Positions 1 through 7,152 are shown, counted from the stretch's first letter. The stretch: DNA of 16,816 bases from JBMZCV01 sp049613665 (GCA_049613665.1 JBMZCV010000118.1:1-16816); one strand, 5' to 3'. Program-made: numbers and translations. Notes: generated by a model not told the origin, from the letters alone.

Positions 1-1
1 A

Positions 2-55
2 GGTCTTTTTCTCACCGAAGTTCGCTATGATTTTTTAGAAGATATAAAACGGTAA
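2..55 (+). CDS. possible 3' end of an upstream gene
   Basis: Frame 2 is open from the window edge for 17 codons and stops with TAA at 53-55. The tail reads GLFLTEVRYDFLEDIKR, a mixed charged and hydrophobic composition that looks like a normal protein C-terminus. The other two forward frames stop earlier, at 28-30 and 36-38. It is too short to name a family, and an open frame of this length can occur by chance. The stop lies only 5 bases before the duplicated hexamer that flanks the MITE-like element. Confidence 0.3.
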   Translation, partial: GLFLTEVRYDFLEDIKR

Positions 56-60
56 GTACT

Positions 61-66
61 TGAAAT
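61..66. repeat. left copy of target-site duplication (TGAAAT)
   Basis: TGAAAT directly abuts the left terminal inverted repeat. The same hexamer abuts the right one at 249-254, and the match does not extend further in either direction, as expected for a 6-bp target duplication. Confidence 0.6.
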
Positions 67-248
67 CAATGGTTCGGACATTTACACTTTTTTTTATCAA
101 AGGTTTAAACATATTATTTTTTTTAGGCTAAGGCGGCCAATATTTGCAAATTTAATGCCCTTTTGAACTGAAAAATAATATGTTTCCCTTGCCAAAAGGC
201 GTTTTTTTATTAAACTGAAAAGTCTTATAAAAAATGTCCGAACCATTG
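67..248. mobile_element. MITE-like element, 182 bp, with 17-bp terminal inverted repeats
   Basis: CAATGGTTCGGACATTT at 67-83 is exactly reverse-complementary to AAATGTCCGAACCATTG at 232-248. The hexamer TGAAAT directly flanks both ends (61-66 and 249-254) and looks like a target-site duplication. A second perfect 15-bp inverted repeat is nested inside (107-121 with 171-185), so the whole element can fold into a long hairpin. There is no coding capacity, which fits a non-autonomous element moved in trans by a transposase elsewhere in the genome. The transposase family cannot be named from the ends alone. The element stops 22 bp before the reductase start codon, so it has probably replaced or supplied that gene's upstream region. 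Confidence 0.75.
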
Positions 249-254
249 TGAAAT
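249..254. repeat. right copy of target-site duplication (TGAAAT)
   Basis: This is the partner of 61-66, directly abutting the right terminal inverted repeat. It sits 16 bp upstream of the reductase ATG. Confidence 0.6.
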
Positions 255-270
255 ATTAATTATCAAAATA

Positions 271-1341
271 ATGACGCAAATAAACAAATCAAAACCTGTC
301 ATGGTAACAGGTGCTAACGGCTATGTAGCGAGTTGGCTAGTAAAACATTTATTAGATGATGGAATGACTGTTCATGCAACCGTGCGAAGTCCAGAAAACG
401 ACAATAAAGTAGGCCATTTGAAAGCTGTGGCCGCCAACTCAAAAGGTACGCTAAAGTTTTTTAAAGCAGATTTGCTCACGCCAAATGCTTACAAAGCAGC
501 TATGCAAGATTGCGAGTTGGTTTTTCATACTGCTTCACCTTTTACCACCAATGTAAAAGACCCACAAAAAGAATTGATAGTGCCTGCCGTACAAGGTACT
601 GCCAATGTATTGAACTCTGCTAAAGAAACACCTTCCGTGAAACGAATTGTCGTGACGAGTAGCTGTGCCGCTATTTACACCGATTGCATTGATACTTTAA
701 ATGCTCCAGATGGCCAGCTTACCGAAGAAGTTTGGAATACTACGGCTTCTTTAGATTATCAGCCTTATTCTTATTCCAAAACATTGGCAGAAAAAAAAGC
801 GTGGGAAATTGCAAAAAGTCAAAATCAATGGGATTTAGTTACCATTAATCCTTGCTTAGTATTAGGGCCTACTATGAATGCTAAAAAAACTACTTCTGAG
901 AGTATCAATATTTTGAAAACATTGGGCAATGGCGAAATGAAAATGGGTGCTCCAAAACTTGGAGTAGGCATTGTAGATGTGCGTGATGTGGCTGATGCAC
1001 ACTACAAAGCAGGTTTTACACCAACAGCAAACGGCAGATATATCACGGCAGCACATAGCACCAATTTTTTAGCAATGGGAACTGTTTTGTTACCAAAATA
1101 TGGCGATAAATTTCCATTGCCTAAAAGAGCTTTGCCAAAATGGTTATTAATGATTGTTGGGCCTTTTGCAAATAGATTGTTTACACGAAAATTCATTCGC
1201 AATAACGTGAATATTCCGTGGAAAGCCGATAATTCTAAAATTAAAAAAGAACTCGGAATGTCCTTTAGACCAATGAAAGAAACTATGGAAGATTCTTTTC
1301 AAGCTTTGATTGATGACGGGATTTTGAAAGCTAAAAAATAA
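271..1341 (+). CDS. NAD(P)H-dependent extended-SDR reductase (dihydroflavonol-4-reductase-like)
   Basis: A 356-residue cytoplasmic oxidoreductase of the extended short-chain dehydrogenase/reductase superfamily, closest in pattern to dihydroflavonol/cinnamoyl-CoA/aldehyde reductases. The Rossmann fold opens with the dinucleotide motif VTGANGYVA (residues 12-20). The ATVRS segment (36-40) carries the Arg after beta-2 that usually indicates NADPH preference. The catalytic Ser is in TSS (129-131) and the YxxxK pair is Y166/K170. Length is typical for the family. The bacterial substrate is likely an aldehyde or ketone but cannot be read from sequence. The ATG at 271 begins 16 bp after the duplicated flank of a MITE-like insertion, so its transcription may depend on that element. 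It lies upstream of the metallo-hydrolase gene on the same strand but that gene has its own promoter-like sequence. Confidence 0.9.
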   Translation: MTQINKSKPVMVTGANGYVASWLVKHLLDDGMTVHATVRSPENDNKVGHLKAVAANSKGTLKFFKADLLTPNAYKAAMQDCELVFHTASPFTTNVKDPQKELIVPAVQGTANVLNSAKETPSVKRIVVTSSCAAIYTDCIDTLNAPDGQLTEEVWNTTASLDYQPYSYSKTLAEKKAWEIAKSQNQWDLVTINPCLVLGPTMNAKKTTSESINILKTLGNGEMKMGAPKLGVGIVDVRDVADAHYKAGFTPTANGRYITAAHSTNFLAMGTVLLPKYGDKFPLPKRALPKWLLMIVGPFANRLFTRKFIRNNVNIPWKADNSKIKKELGMSFRPMKETMEDSFQALIDDGILKAKK

Positions 1342-1350
1342 AAATATAGT

Positions 1351-1358
1351 TATCTTTG
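1351..1358 (+). promoter_or_regulatory. Bacteroidota-type -7 promoter element (TATCTTTG)
   Basis: TATCTTTG matches the TAnnTTTG -7 consensus of Bacteroidota housekeeping promoters. A TTG at 1324-1326, inside the end of the preceding gene, is a possible -33 element at slightly long spacing (24 bp). The site lies 50 bp before the metallo-hydrolase ATG, a sensible position for that gene's own transcript start. Confidence 0.45.
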
Positions 1359-1407
1359 CCATAAAACATTTCCTTTTCTTTTTGAAAAAAAAAACAAATT
1401 ACCAAAT

Positions 1408-2058
1408 ATGGCAAATATAGCATCATTTACATTTAGTCCATTTCAAGAAAACACTTATGTCATTTATGACGAAACAAAAGATTGTATCATCATAGACCCA
1501 GGCTGCTATGACTCGCAAGAGCGAAATATTTTAGTCAATTTCATAGAAGAAAATGATTTGCGGCCTGTTCGTCTTGTCAATACACATTGTCATATAGACC
1601 ATGTTTTTGGAAATGCTTTTGTCGCAAAAAAATATAATTTAAAATTAGAAGCTCACAAAGGCGAGGAAATTGTGCTTGCTGCTGCCGAAATAGCTGCAAA
1701 AATGTATGGTTTGCAACTCGAACATTCGCCAGATATTGAAGTTTTTTTAGAAGCAGGCGAAACTTTGAGTTTTGGAAATACAAGTTTTGAAATGCTATTT
1801 ACGCCAGGCCATTCGCCAGCAAGTTTATCGTTTTTTTGCCGAGAAGATAAGTTCGTAATTGCAGGCGATGTATTGTTTCGCCAAAGTATTGGCCGCACCG
1901 ACCTTCCTGGCGGAAATTTCGATACCTTAATGAAAAGTATCAAAGAAAAACTATTGCCTTTGGGCGATGAAGTTCGTGTTTATTCTGGCCATGGCGAAAG
2001 CACAACAATAGGTTATGAGCGTTTTAATAATCCATTTTTGACAGGCCGCTATCAGTAA
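1408..2058 (+). CDS. MBL-fold metallo-hydrolase (glyoxalase II / YcbL-like)
   Basis: A 216-residue metallo-beta-lactamase-fold hydrolase. The metal-binding motif THCHIDH spans residues 59-65 (H60, H62, D64, H65). Further ligands are visible as H135 in TPGHS, D154 in AGDVLF and H195 in SGHGE, so the binuclear metal site looks complete. The segment GRTDLPGG (162-169) and the short length, lacking the C-terminal helical domain of classical glyoxalase II, point to the YcbL-type subgroup. Members hydrolyse S-lactoylglutathione or related thioesters, but the physiological thiol in Bacteroidota is uncertain. No signal peptide is present, so it should be cytoplasmic. It is followed directly by a strong terminator. 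Confidence 0.92.
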   Translation: MANIASFTFSPFQENTYVIYDETKDCIIIDPGCYDSQERNILVNFIEENDLRPVRLVNTHCHIDHVFGNAFVAKKYNLKLEAHKGEEIVLAAAEIAAKMYGLQLEHSPDIEVFLEAGETLSFGNTSFEMLFTPGHSPASLSFFCREDKFVIAGDVLFRQSIGRTDLPGGNFDTLMKSIKEKLLPLGDEVRVYSGHGESTTIGYERFNNPFLTGRYQ

Positions 2059-2078
2059 TCTTTTTTCTGAAAAAAAAT

Positions 2079-2127
2079 AAAAAAAGCATTTTCATAGCTG
2101 TTTGTAGCTACGAAAATGCTTTTTTTT
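2079..2127. terminator. bidirectional intrinsic terminator
   Basis: A stem of GCATTTTC (2086-2093) with GAAAATGC (2112-2119) is extended outward by A/T pairs and inward, after one mismatch, by TAGCT/AGCTA around a 6-base loop. A-runs precede it and T-runs follow it, so it has a U-tract in both directions. It sits between two convergent genes, the metallo-hydrolase (ends 2058) and the minus-strand membrane protein (ends 2162), and can stop both. Confidence 0.85.
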
Positions 2128-2161
2128 AATTGAATGTTAATTCGTTTCTTTTATTTTTTTA

Positions 2162-2902
2162 CTACAAGCCATTAAAGCTAATGCCTATCGAAAAAGGATG
2201 AATGCCAGGCCCTTTGTCAGTTTCAAATAGGGTAGAAAGTGAATAGTAACCTACAATATTGAACAAATGATAGCCTACACGAGCCGTTACGCCATAGTGA
2301 AATCTATTGATATTTGGCAAAGCCTTATCTTTTATAAAAACTTCACGGCCAGAACCAGCCAAATCACTACCACGATATTTTGTATGAGCATCAAGGCAAA
2401 TACCAGCTTTGATACCTACTGCTGCTTTGAATGCTCTGTTCATTTTGTTCTTTTTGGTGCGAAAACGCAACTCCAAAGGCACATCAAAGTAAGTTGTCGT
2501 TAGTTTGTTTCGTTCCGAAGCACCGATAGAAACCGTATCTCCACTTGCCGAACTAACCGCATTAGGAATAGGCGTAAAAATGGTATTTCCTGCTGTATCT
2601 AAAGCCGTCAATGAATTATTGTAATAATTGCTACTCGAAATACCTCCGCCAAAACCTACGCTAACATATTCTTTGATAAGTCCAATGTCATACATGACAT
2701 AAGCATTAATTCCTCTATTATACCATTTCATTTCGAAACCTTCAGGCCGTTCTGCCCAATTGTTGTGCATAAATTCAATGACTAATCTATCTTTACTATT
2801 AGACGTTTTTACAGGCTCTTCTGTTGCAGCTTCTTGTGCTACTAAGCTAAAGCTACTGCCTAACAATAGACAGAATAAAAATGTGCTGAATATTTTTTTC
2901 AT
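2162..2902 (-). CDS. secreted outer-membrane beta-barrel-like protein, function unknown
   Basis: A 246-residue protein with a clear Sec signal peptide (residues 1 to about 22, Lys-Lys n-region, hydrophobic core, VAQ cleavage region). The mature part alternates aromatic/hydrophobic and polar residues with frequent Tyr and Gly, as in PorT or OmpW-sized 8-stranded barrels (for example VMYDIGLIKEYVSVGFGGGI and YFDVPLELRFRTKKN), and the final strand is GIHPFSIGISFNGL. This suggests a small outer-membrane barrel. No enzyme motif is seen, and the role (structural, adhesion or type IX secretion-related) is unknown. It stands alone as a single-gene unit with its own promoter-like element and terminator, and has an unusual foldable leader. 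Confidence 0.7.
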   Translation of the reverse strand: MKKIFSTFLFCLLLGSSFSLVAQEAATEEPVKTSNSKDRLVIEFMHNNWAERPEGFEMKWYNRGINAYVMYDIGLIKEYVSVGFGGGISSSNYYNNSLTALDTAGNTIFTPIPNAVSSASGDTVSIGASERNKLTTTYFDVPLELRFRTKKNKMNRAFKAAVGIKAGICLDAHTKYRGSDLAGSGREVFIKDKALPNINRFHYGVTARVGYHLFNIVGYYSLSTLFETDKGPGIHPFSIGISFNGL

Positions 2903-2929
2903 TTACTAAAATGTGTTTTTTTTAAAATA

Positions 2930-2998
2930 GGAATTTCAAAACAGACTCTCGTAAAAGTAACGATATTTCTTCACATATAGATGTGTGTTTGAAATTCC
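2930..2998 (-). other. foldable 5' leader of the outer-membrane protein gene
   Basis: GGAATTTCAAA (2930-2940) and TTTGAAATTCC (2988-2998) form a perfect 11-bp stem. The stem encloses a smaller hairpin, CACAT/ATGTG around 2972-2985, and a weak CGT/ACG stem-loop near 2950-2962. It lies between the predicted promoter (3015-3022) and the start codon at 2902, so it would be transcribed as part of a leader of about 105 nt. It resembles a multibranched regulatory RNA, but no known riboswitch class is recognised. Confidence 0.35.
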
Positions 2999-3014
2999 AT
3001 TTTCTATTTTTATT

Positions 3015-3045
3015 CAAAAGTAAGTGTTTTTTTTTGAAAACAAAA
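3015..3045 (-). promoter_or_regulatory. Bacteroidota-type promoter for the outer-membrane protein gene
   Basis: Read on the minus strand, TACTTTTG (3022 down to 3015) matches the -7 consensus TAnnTTTG. TTTTG (3045 down to 3041) lies 18 bp upstream as a -33 element. Both motifs and their spacing fit the Bacteroidota primary sigma-factor pattern. Transcription would start about 105 nt upstream of the ATG at 2902. Confidence 0.5.
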
Positions 3046-3171
3046 TTTCTTACCATATAAAGACAAAAGAAAGGCTATTGAGCATTCATTTTTATGGTAG
3101 AAAAAAGTTTTTTTTCAAATCTAAGTAATAGCCTCTATTCACAAAACTTAAATACTCCATAATAGCAAAAC

Positions 3172-3207
3172 AAGGTGGTAGGCATTTTGAAAAATACCTA
3201 CCACCTT
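3172..3207. terminator. strong hairpin, terminator-like, with no adjacent gene
   Basis: AAGGTGGTAGG (3172-3182) pairs with CCTACCACCTT (3197-3207), and the stem continues inward with A/T pairs after one mismatch. The plus-strand 3' side reads ATTTTAATACAATTTTT; the minus-strand side is followed by GTTTTG. It could stop a minus-strand transcript reading through from the acyl-CoA dehydrogenase gene, which has no obvious terminator of its own, or it could be part of the repeat cluster beside it. The nearest gene end is over 250 bp away. Confidence 0.4.
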
Positions 3208-3237
3208 ATTTTAATACAATTTTTCACGCCTTTGGTT

Positions 3238-3546
3238 GGTATTATCGCCATAGCCGCTAGGTTGGTTAAAAAGTTAAATGTTATGATACCCCAAAGGGGT
3301 AAAATATTATAGCATAGGGTTTTAACCCTATGAAAAAAGGTAATACTAATACAAACTCTGAAAGAGTGGCATAAATAACACCACAAAATACGTTTTATAT
3401 CGCTCTTTCAGAGCTAGTTGTGTATCATAATTCAAGACATAGGGTTAAAACCCCATGCTATGTTATATAATCCCGTTGGGATATTAGCGAAAACAAAAAA
3501 CTCAACTTATTGTCCTGACGGCTATGGTATTATCGCTAACAAGTTG
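3238..3546. repeat. composite palindrome of hairpin modules in mirror order (BIME-like)
   Basis: Four module types each occur twice, in the order A-B-C-D then D'-C'-B'-A'. A is CCATAGCCG(C/T)(T/C)AGG with a nearby TATTATCGC/GCGATAATA string (about 3240-3261 and, inverted, 3515-3537). B is ACCCCAAAGGGGT (3288-3300) and ATCCCGTTGGGAT (3470-3482). C is the perfect CATAGGGTT/AACCCTATG stem (3313-3332) and its near copy (3438-3457). D is ACTCTGAAAGAGT (3355-3367) and GCTCTTTCAGAGC (3402-3414). Each B, C and D module is itself a hairpin, and the second half is a diverged reverse complement of the first. There is no coding potential. It is probably an interspersed palindromic repeat cluster. Confidence 0.65.
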
Positions 3547-3717
3547 TTACGAAAAAAAGCTTTAAAACACGCTATTTACCCTTTTAGTTGCTGGTGATAA
3601 CACAAAGCAACGGTAAGAGTTGTCGTTTTTTTGAGAATAAAATAACATTTAATAAAAAAATGAAATGCTAAATTACAGTGTACTCAATAGCCTTTTTATG
3701 AATTTACCTTGCTTTTT

Positions 3718-5511
3718 TTAGAAACAATAATTATTAGCACTGATTAGCTGCTTGGCAATACGACGACGTGCTGCTACTGTATTGAAAGGAGCTAATTTGG
3801 TAAAACGCTTCAAACCAAGCAACATCATACGCATTTCATCGCCTTCGGCAAAAGCACAAATAGCATGTTTTCCGTTCAGATTAATTCTTTCTAAAGCATC
3901 AGATACAAAAACTTGCGTGAGGTCGCTATAAACTTTCGCTGCTTTATCTCCTTTTGCTGCTATCATTTTTTGCGTTCTCAAAACAGCAGATTCTGCGGCA
4001 TACACTTCTATAAGCATATCGGCAAGATTCATAACAATTTCTTGCTCTTTGCTCATTTTCATACCAAATTTTTTCATTGCTGCACCTGCTATCATCAATA
4101 TTGCTTTTTTGGCACTCAAAATGGCTTTATATTCCATAGCCAAAGGCGTTTCGTCTGTTGCTGCTCCAAAATCTGGAATAGACATTAGTTCTTTTTGTAC
4201 TGCCATAGCTGGTGTCATCAAGTCATATTGTCCACGCATAGATTTTTTGATGAGTTGGTCGAAAGCCAACAAACGATTAATTTCGTTTGTGCCTTCAAAT
4301 ATCCGATTGATACGAGCATCACGAAAAGCACGAGCAGCCGTAAACTCTTCTGAATAGCCATTGCCTCCAAAAATCTGTACCGTTTCATCTACTGCATAAT
4401 CTAAGGTCTCACTACCAAATACTTTTGAAAGTGCACACTCAATAGCATACTCTTCGGCAGCCAACAATTTTGCTTGTACATAATCCTTTCCTGCTGCAAC
4501 AAATTTGTTGATGGTTTCTTGCAAGTCTCCTGCAATACGATAATTTAATGATTCAGTCGCATAAATTTTGACAGCCATTTCAGCCAATTTGTGCTGAATA
4601 GCTCCAAAGTTTGATATAGGTTGTCCAAATTGCTCTCTTTCGTTAGCATATTTCACAGCACGTCCACAAGCTTTTTTTGCACCTCCACAAACGCCTACGC
4701 CCAATTTGTAGCGGCCGATATTAAGTACATTAAAAGCGATTTTATGTCCTTTTCCTATTTCTCCCAAAATATTTCCTTTTGGCACTTTCACACCTTCAAA
4801 AAATACCTGACGAGTAGATGAACCCTTAATTCCAAGCTTATCTTCTTCTGCTCCAAGACGTATATTTTCGGAATCGGCATCAATGATAAAACCTGTAAAT
4901 AGCTTGCCATCGATTTTAGCGAAAACTGTAAATACATCTGCAAAACCTGCATTGGTAATCCACATTTTTTGGCCTTCTATCAAATAATGTTCGCCATCTT
5001 CCATCAAGGTTGCTTTTGTGCGTGCTGCCAAAGCATCAGAGCCAGAACCTGGCTCAGTAAGACAATAAGCAGCTTTGAGTTGGCCAGTTGCCAAACCTTC
5101 CAAATATTTTTCTTTTTGAGCTTCTGTGCCAAAATATAAAATTGGTAAAGTTCCAATACCTGTATGAGCTGCAACTGTCACACTAAAAGAACCACCTTTG
5201 CCAAGTCTTTCGGTCAAAATAGATTCTGTTTTTATATCTACACCTATTCCGCCATATTGTTCGGGAACGGCAGCTCCTATCAAGCCCAATTCGCCTGCTT
5301 CCTCTAGCAAACTTTGTGTGATACCATCTTTTTGTTTCTCTATTTGTTCAATATTTGCCAACACTCGTTTGTCGATAAACTCTTGGGTCATATCAGCAAA
5401 CATTTGTTGCTCTTCAGTGAAATCTTCAGGTGTAAAAACACTTTGTGGTGATGTTTCTCGAATTAAAAATTCGCCACCTTGCAATACTTTTGCATCTTTA
5501 ATTAAGGACAT
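3718..5511 (-). CDS. acyl-CoA dehydrogenase, long (VLCAD-like) form
   Basis: A 597-residue FAD-dependent flavoenzyme that introduces a trans-2,3 double bond into fatty acyl-CoA in beta-oxidation. With the start at 5511 (MSLIKDAKVLQGG), FAD/substrate motifs are CLTEPGSGSDA near residues 150-160 and WITNAG near 184-189, plus QIFGGNGYSEEF near 379-390. The catalytic base is Glu406 in RIFEGTNEI. It is longer than the 380-residue classical enzymes because of a C-terminal helical extension (about 430-597), as in very-long-chain dehydrogenases and the roughly 600-residue Bacteroidota enzymes. An upstream in-frame ATG at 5559 would add 16 Lys/Phe-rich residues that look unlike the family, so 5511 is preferred. 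It is divergent from the permease gene. The electron acceptor is presumably ETF. Confidence 0.92.
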   Translation of the reverse strand: MSLIKDAKVLQGGEFLIRETSPQSVFTPEDFTEEQQMFADMTQEFIDKRVLANIEQIEKQKDGITQSLLEEAGELGLIGAAVPEQYGGIGVDIKTESILTERLGKGGSFSVTVAAHTGIGTLPILYFGTEAQKEKYLEGLATGQLKAAYCLTEPGSGSDALAARTKATLMEDGEHYLIEGQKMWITNAGFADVFTVFAKIDGKLFTGFIIDADSENIRLGAEEDKLGIKGSSTRQVFFEGVKVPKGNILGEIGKGHKIAFNVLNIGRYKLGVGVCGGAKKACGRAVKYANEREQFGQPISNFGAIQHKLAEMAVKIYATESLNYRIAGDLQETINKFVAAGKDYVQAKLLAAEEYAIECALSKVFGSETLDYAVDETVQIFGGNGYSEEFTAARAFRDARINRIFEGTNEINRLLAFDQLIKKSMRGQYDLMTPAMAVQKELMSIPDFGAATDETPLAMEYKAILSAKKAILMIAGAAMKKFGMKMSKEQEIVMNLADMLIEVYAAESAVLRTQKMIAAKGDKAAKVYSDLTQVFVSDALERINLNGKHAICAFAEGDEMRMMLLGLKRFTKLAPFNTVAARRRIAKQLISANNYCF

Positions 5512-5608
5512 TTTTTTATTGTATTTTGTAATGAAAAAAAGTTTTTTATTGCCAAGCAATAATTAATATAGCCTGTTTGATTTAATAATTTGCGGTATTA
5601 AAAACGGT

Positions 5609-5641
5609 CAAATATACTCATTTTTATTGCTTTAATAACAA
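5609..5641 (-). promoter_or_regulatory. Bacteroidota-type promoter for the acyl-CoA dehydrogenase gene
   Basis: On the minus strand TATATTTG (5616 down to 5609) matches the -7 consensus exactly. TTG (5641 down to 5639) lies 22 bp upstream as -33. The element is 98 bp before the preferred start codon at 5511, within the divergent intergenic region. Confidence 0.5.
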
Positions 5642-5838
5642 TCTTGAAAAGCTTTTTTTTAAGACATTTTTTTATTAAAAAGTAATAAAACACATTTAAA
5701 TAAAGTGCATTTTATTATATATTAAATTGTAAAAGAAAAAATATTTTGTGATTGTAGCTATATTTTAATTGAAAAATACTAATTTGGAATTTTATTAGTT
5801 TTTATTAGGCTATCTACATTTTTCAGCAAAAAAAAAGT

Positions 5839-7065
5839 ATGAATCTTTCTTTCAAAATTGCACAACGATATATTATTTCTAAAAAATCTACGAATGCGAT
5901 TAATATAATTGCAGGTGTATCGGTAGTAGGAATGTTGGTAGGCACCACAGCTTTGCTATTGGTGCTTTCTACTTTCAATGGTTTTGAAGATTTGGTAACA
6001 TCACTTTACGATACTTTTAATCCAGACTTGAAAGTGAGTGCAAAAATGGGTAAAACCTTTGAAGCCGATAGTACAAAAATTGAACAAATAAAACAGCTCG
6101 ATGAAGTAGTAGATGTGTCGCTAGTATTGGAAGAAAATGCTTTGGTGCAATATAATGGCAAGCAATATATTTTTCGGTTGAAAGGCGTTGATGCAGCTTA
6201 CGAAAAAGTGACACAAATAGATACTGCTGTTGTAGAAGGCAATTTTGAACTCACAAATGGCTATCAAAATTATGCCGTAGTAGGTTCTGGAGTTGCTGCT
6301 TTGTTGGGCATCAATGTTCAAAATCAGTTTCGGAAGTTGCAAGTATATATGCCCAAACGAGACCAAAGAGCCAGCACTATGAAACCAGAAAATGCTTTCA
6401 AACAAGATATTTTGCTGCCACATGGTGTGTTTTTTATTCAACAAGATTTCGACAACAAGTATATCATTGTTCCTTTGCGTTTTATGCTTAGTTTGCTCAA
6501 TTATGAAAACAGCGTAAGTGCCTTGGAAGTTGATATAGCCGAAAATGCAGATAGCGAGGCAGTAAAAAGTCAAATTCAGGCAATTTTGGGCGATGATTTT
6601 CGCATAAAAAATCGTTTTGAGCAAGATGAATTTTTGTATAAAGTAATGCGAACCGAAAAATGGGCGGTTTATCTCATTCTAACTTTCATACTCATTGTGG
6701 CAGCATTCAATATGATAGGTTCTTTGTCGATGTTGGTCATAGAAAAAAAGCGAGATATTGGCATTTTGAAAGCTATGGGTGCAAGCAAGGCATTTATCAA
6801 AAAAATATTTTTGATAGAAGGCATTTTGCTCTCATTGATTGGTGCAAGCTTGGGAATGTTTATTGCAATAGTAATTTGTTTGGTGCAGCAACATTTCAAA
6901 ATTTTGAGTTTAGGCGAGTCCTTTTTGATTGATGCCTACCCTGTGAGTATGCGAATTGGCGATTTTGTGCTTGTTTTTGTTACAGTAGGTATCATAGCTA
7001 CTTTGGCTTCCGTTTTTCCAGCCTATCGAGCAGCCGAGCAAAGTCAGCTTTTGAAAGAGGATTGA
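5839..7065 (+). CDS. FtsX-like ABC transporter permease (LolC/LolE family)
   Basis: A 408-residue inner-membrane permease of the LolC/E type, which with a LolD-type ATPase releases lipoproteins from the inner membrane towards the outer membrane. The order is classical: a short N-terminal amphipathic segment (FKIAQRYIISKK), a first transmembrane helix at about 22-46, a large periplasmic MacB-type domain (about 50-270), then three helices at about 276-298, 322-345 and 375-397. Between the second and third lies the cytoplasmic coupling motif KRDIGILKAMGAS (about 302-316), which contacts the ATPase. No ATPase gene is adjacent, so the partner must be elsewhere, as is common in Bacteroidota. A general FtsX-family efflux role cannot be excluded. 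Confidence 0.88.
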   Translation: MNLSFKIAQRYIISKKSTNAINIIAGVSVVGMLVGTTALLLVLSTFNGFEDLVTSLYDTFNPDLKVSAKMGKTFEADSTKIEQIKQLDEVVDVSLVLEENALVQYNGKQYIFRLKGVDAAYEKVTQIDTAVVEGNFELTNGYQNYAVVGSGVAALLGINVQNQFRKLQVYMPKRDQRASTMKPENAFKQDILLPHGVFFIQQDFDNKYIIVPLRFMLSLLNYENSVSALEVDIAENADSEAVKSQIQAILGDDFRIKNRFEQDEFLYKVMRTEKWAVYLILTFILIVAAFNMIGSLSMLVIEKKRDIGILKAMGASKAFIKKIFLIEGILLSLIGASLGMFIAIVICLVQQHFKILSLGESFLIDAYPVSMRIGDFVLVFVTVGIIATLASVFPAYRAAEQSQLLKED

Positions 7066-7104
7066 TTTTGGAAAAAAAGCAAGTAGCCACAAAAATGAGA
7101 GCAA

Positions 7105-7118
7105 TGTAAATATTTACA
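7105..7118. promoter_or_regulatory. perfect 14-bp palindrome upstream of the glycosyltransferase gene
   Basis: TGTAAATATTTACA is fully self-complementary and lies 34 bp before the glycosyltransferase ATG, a usual position for an operator. It is AT-rich, so chance or a cruciform-prone site are alternatives. No regulator is encoded next to it. Confidence 0.3.
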
Positions 7119-7152
7119 GTTATTTATAAAAAAGAATAGATACATAGATATA

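Larger units (their letters stand above)
3070..3695. repeat. region framed by a 13-bp perfect inverted repeat
   Basis: AAAGGCTATTGAG at 3070-3082 is reverse-complementary to CTCAATAGCCTTT at 3683-3695. Both copies are followed inward, after different spacing, by a GCATT(T)CATTTTT-like string. The pair encloses the entire composite palindrome at 3238-3546. It may mark the outer limit of a mobile or duplicated non-coding element, but no flanking target duplication was found. Confidence 0.3.

Noticed and set aside
3198..3386. A 62-codon minus-strand open frame in the gene-free gap
   Set aside because: It runs through the hairpin modules of the composite palindrome and its translation has no protein-like pattern.
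5512..5559. Longer N-terminus for the acyl-CoA dehydrogenase starting at 5559
   Set aside because: The extra residues (MLGNKKLFFITKYNKK) are encoded by A/T-rich leader sequence and do not look like the family's N-terminus. The ATG at 5511 begins the recognisable part.
5740..5800. Promoter for the permease gene in the divergent region (TATATTTT, CTAATTTG)
   Set aside because: No string matches TAnnTTTG exactly, and AT-rich near-matches are abundant here, so none can be singled out.
6121..6624. A 167-codon minus-strand open frame inside the permease gene
   Set aside because: It is fully antisense to a well-supported FtsX/LolE coding region and its translation shows no domain pattern.
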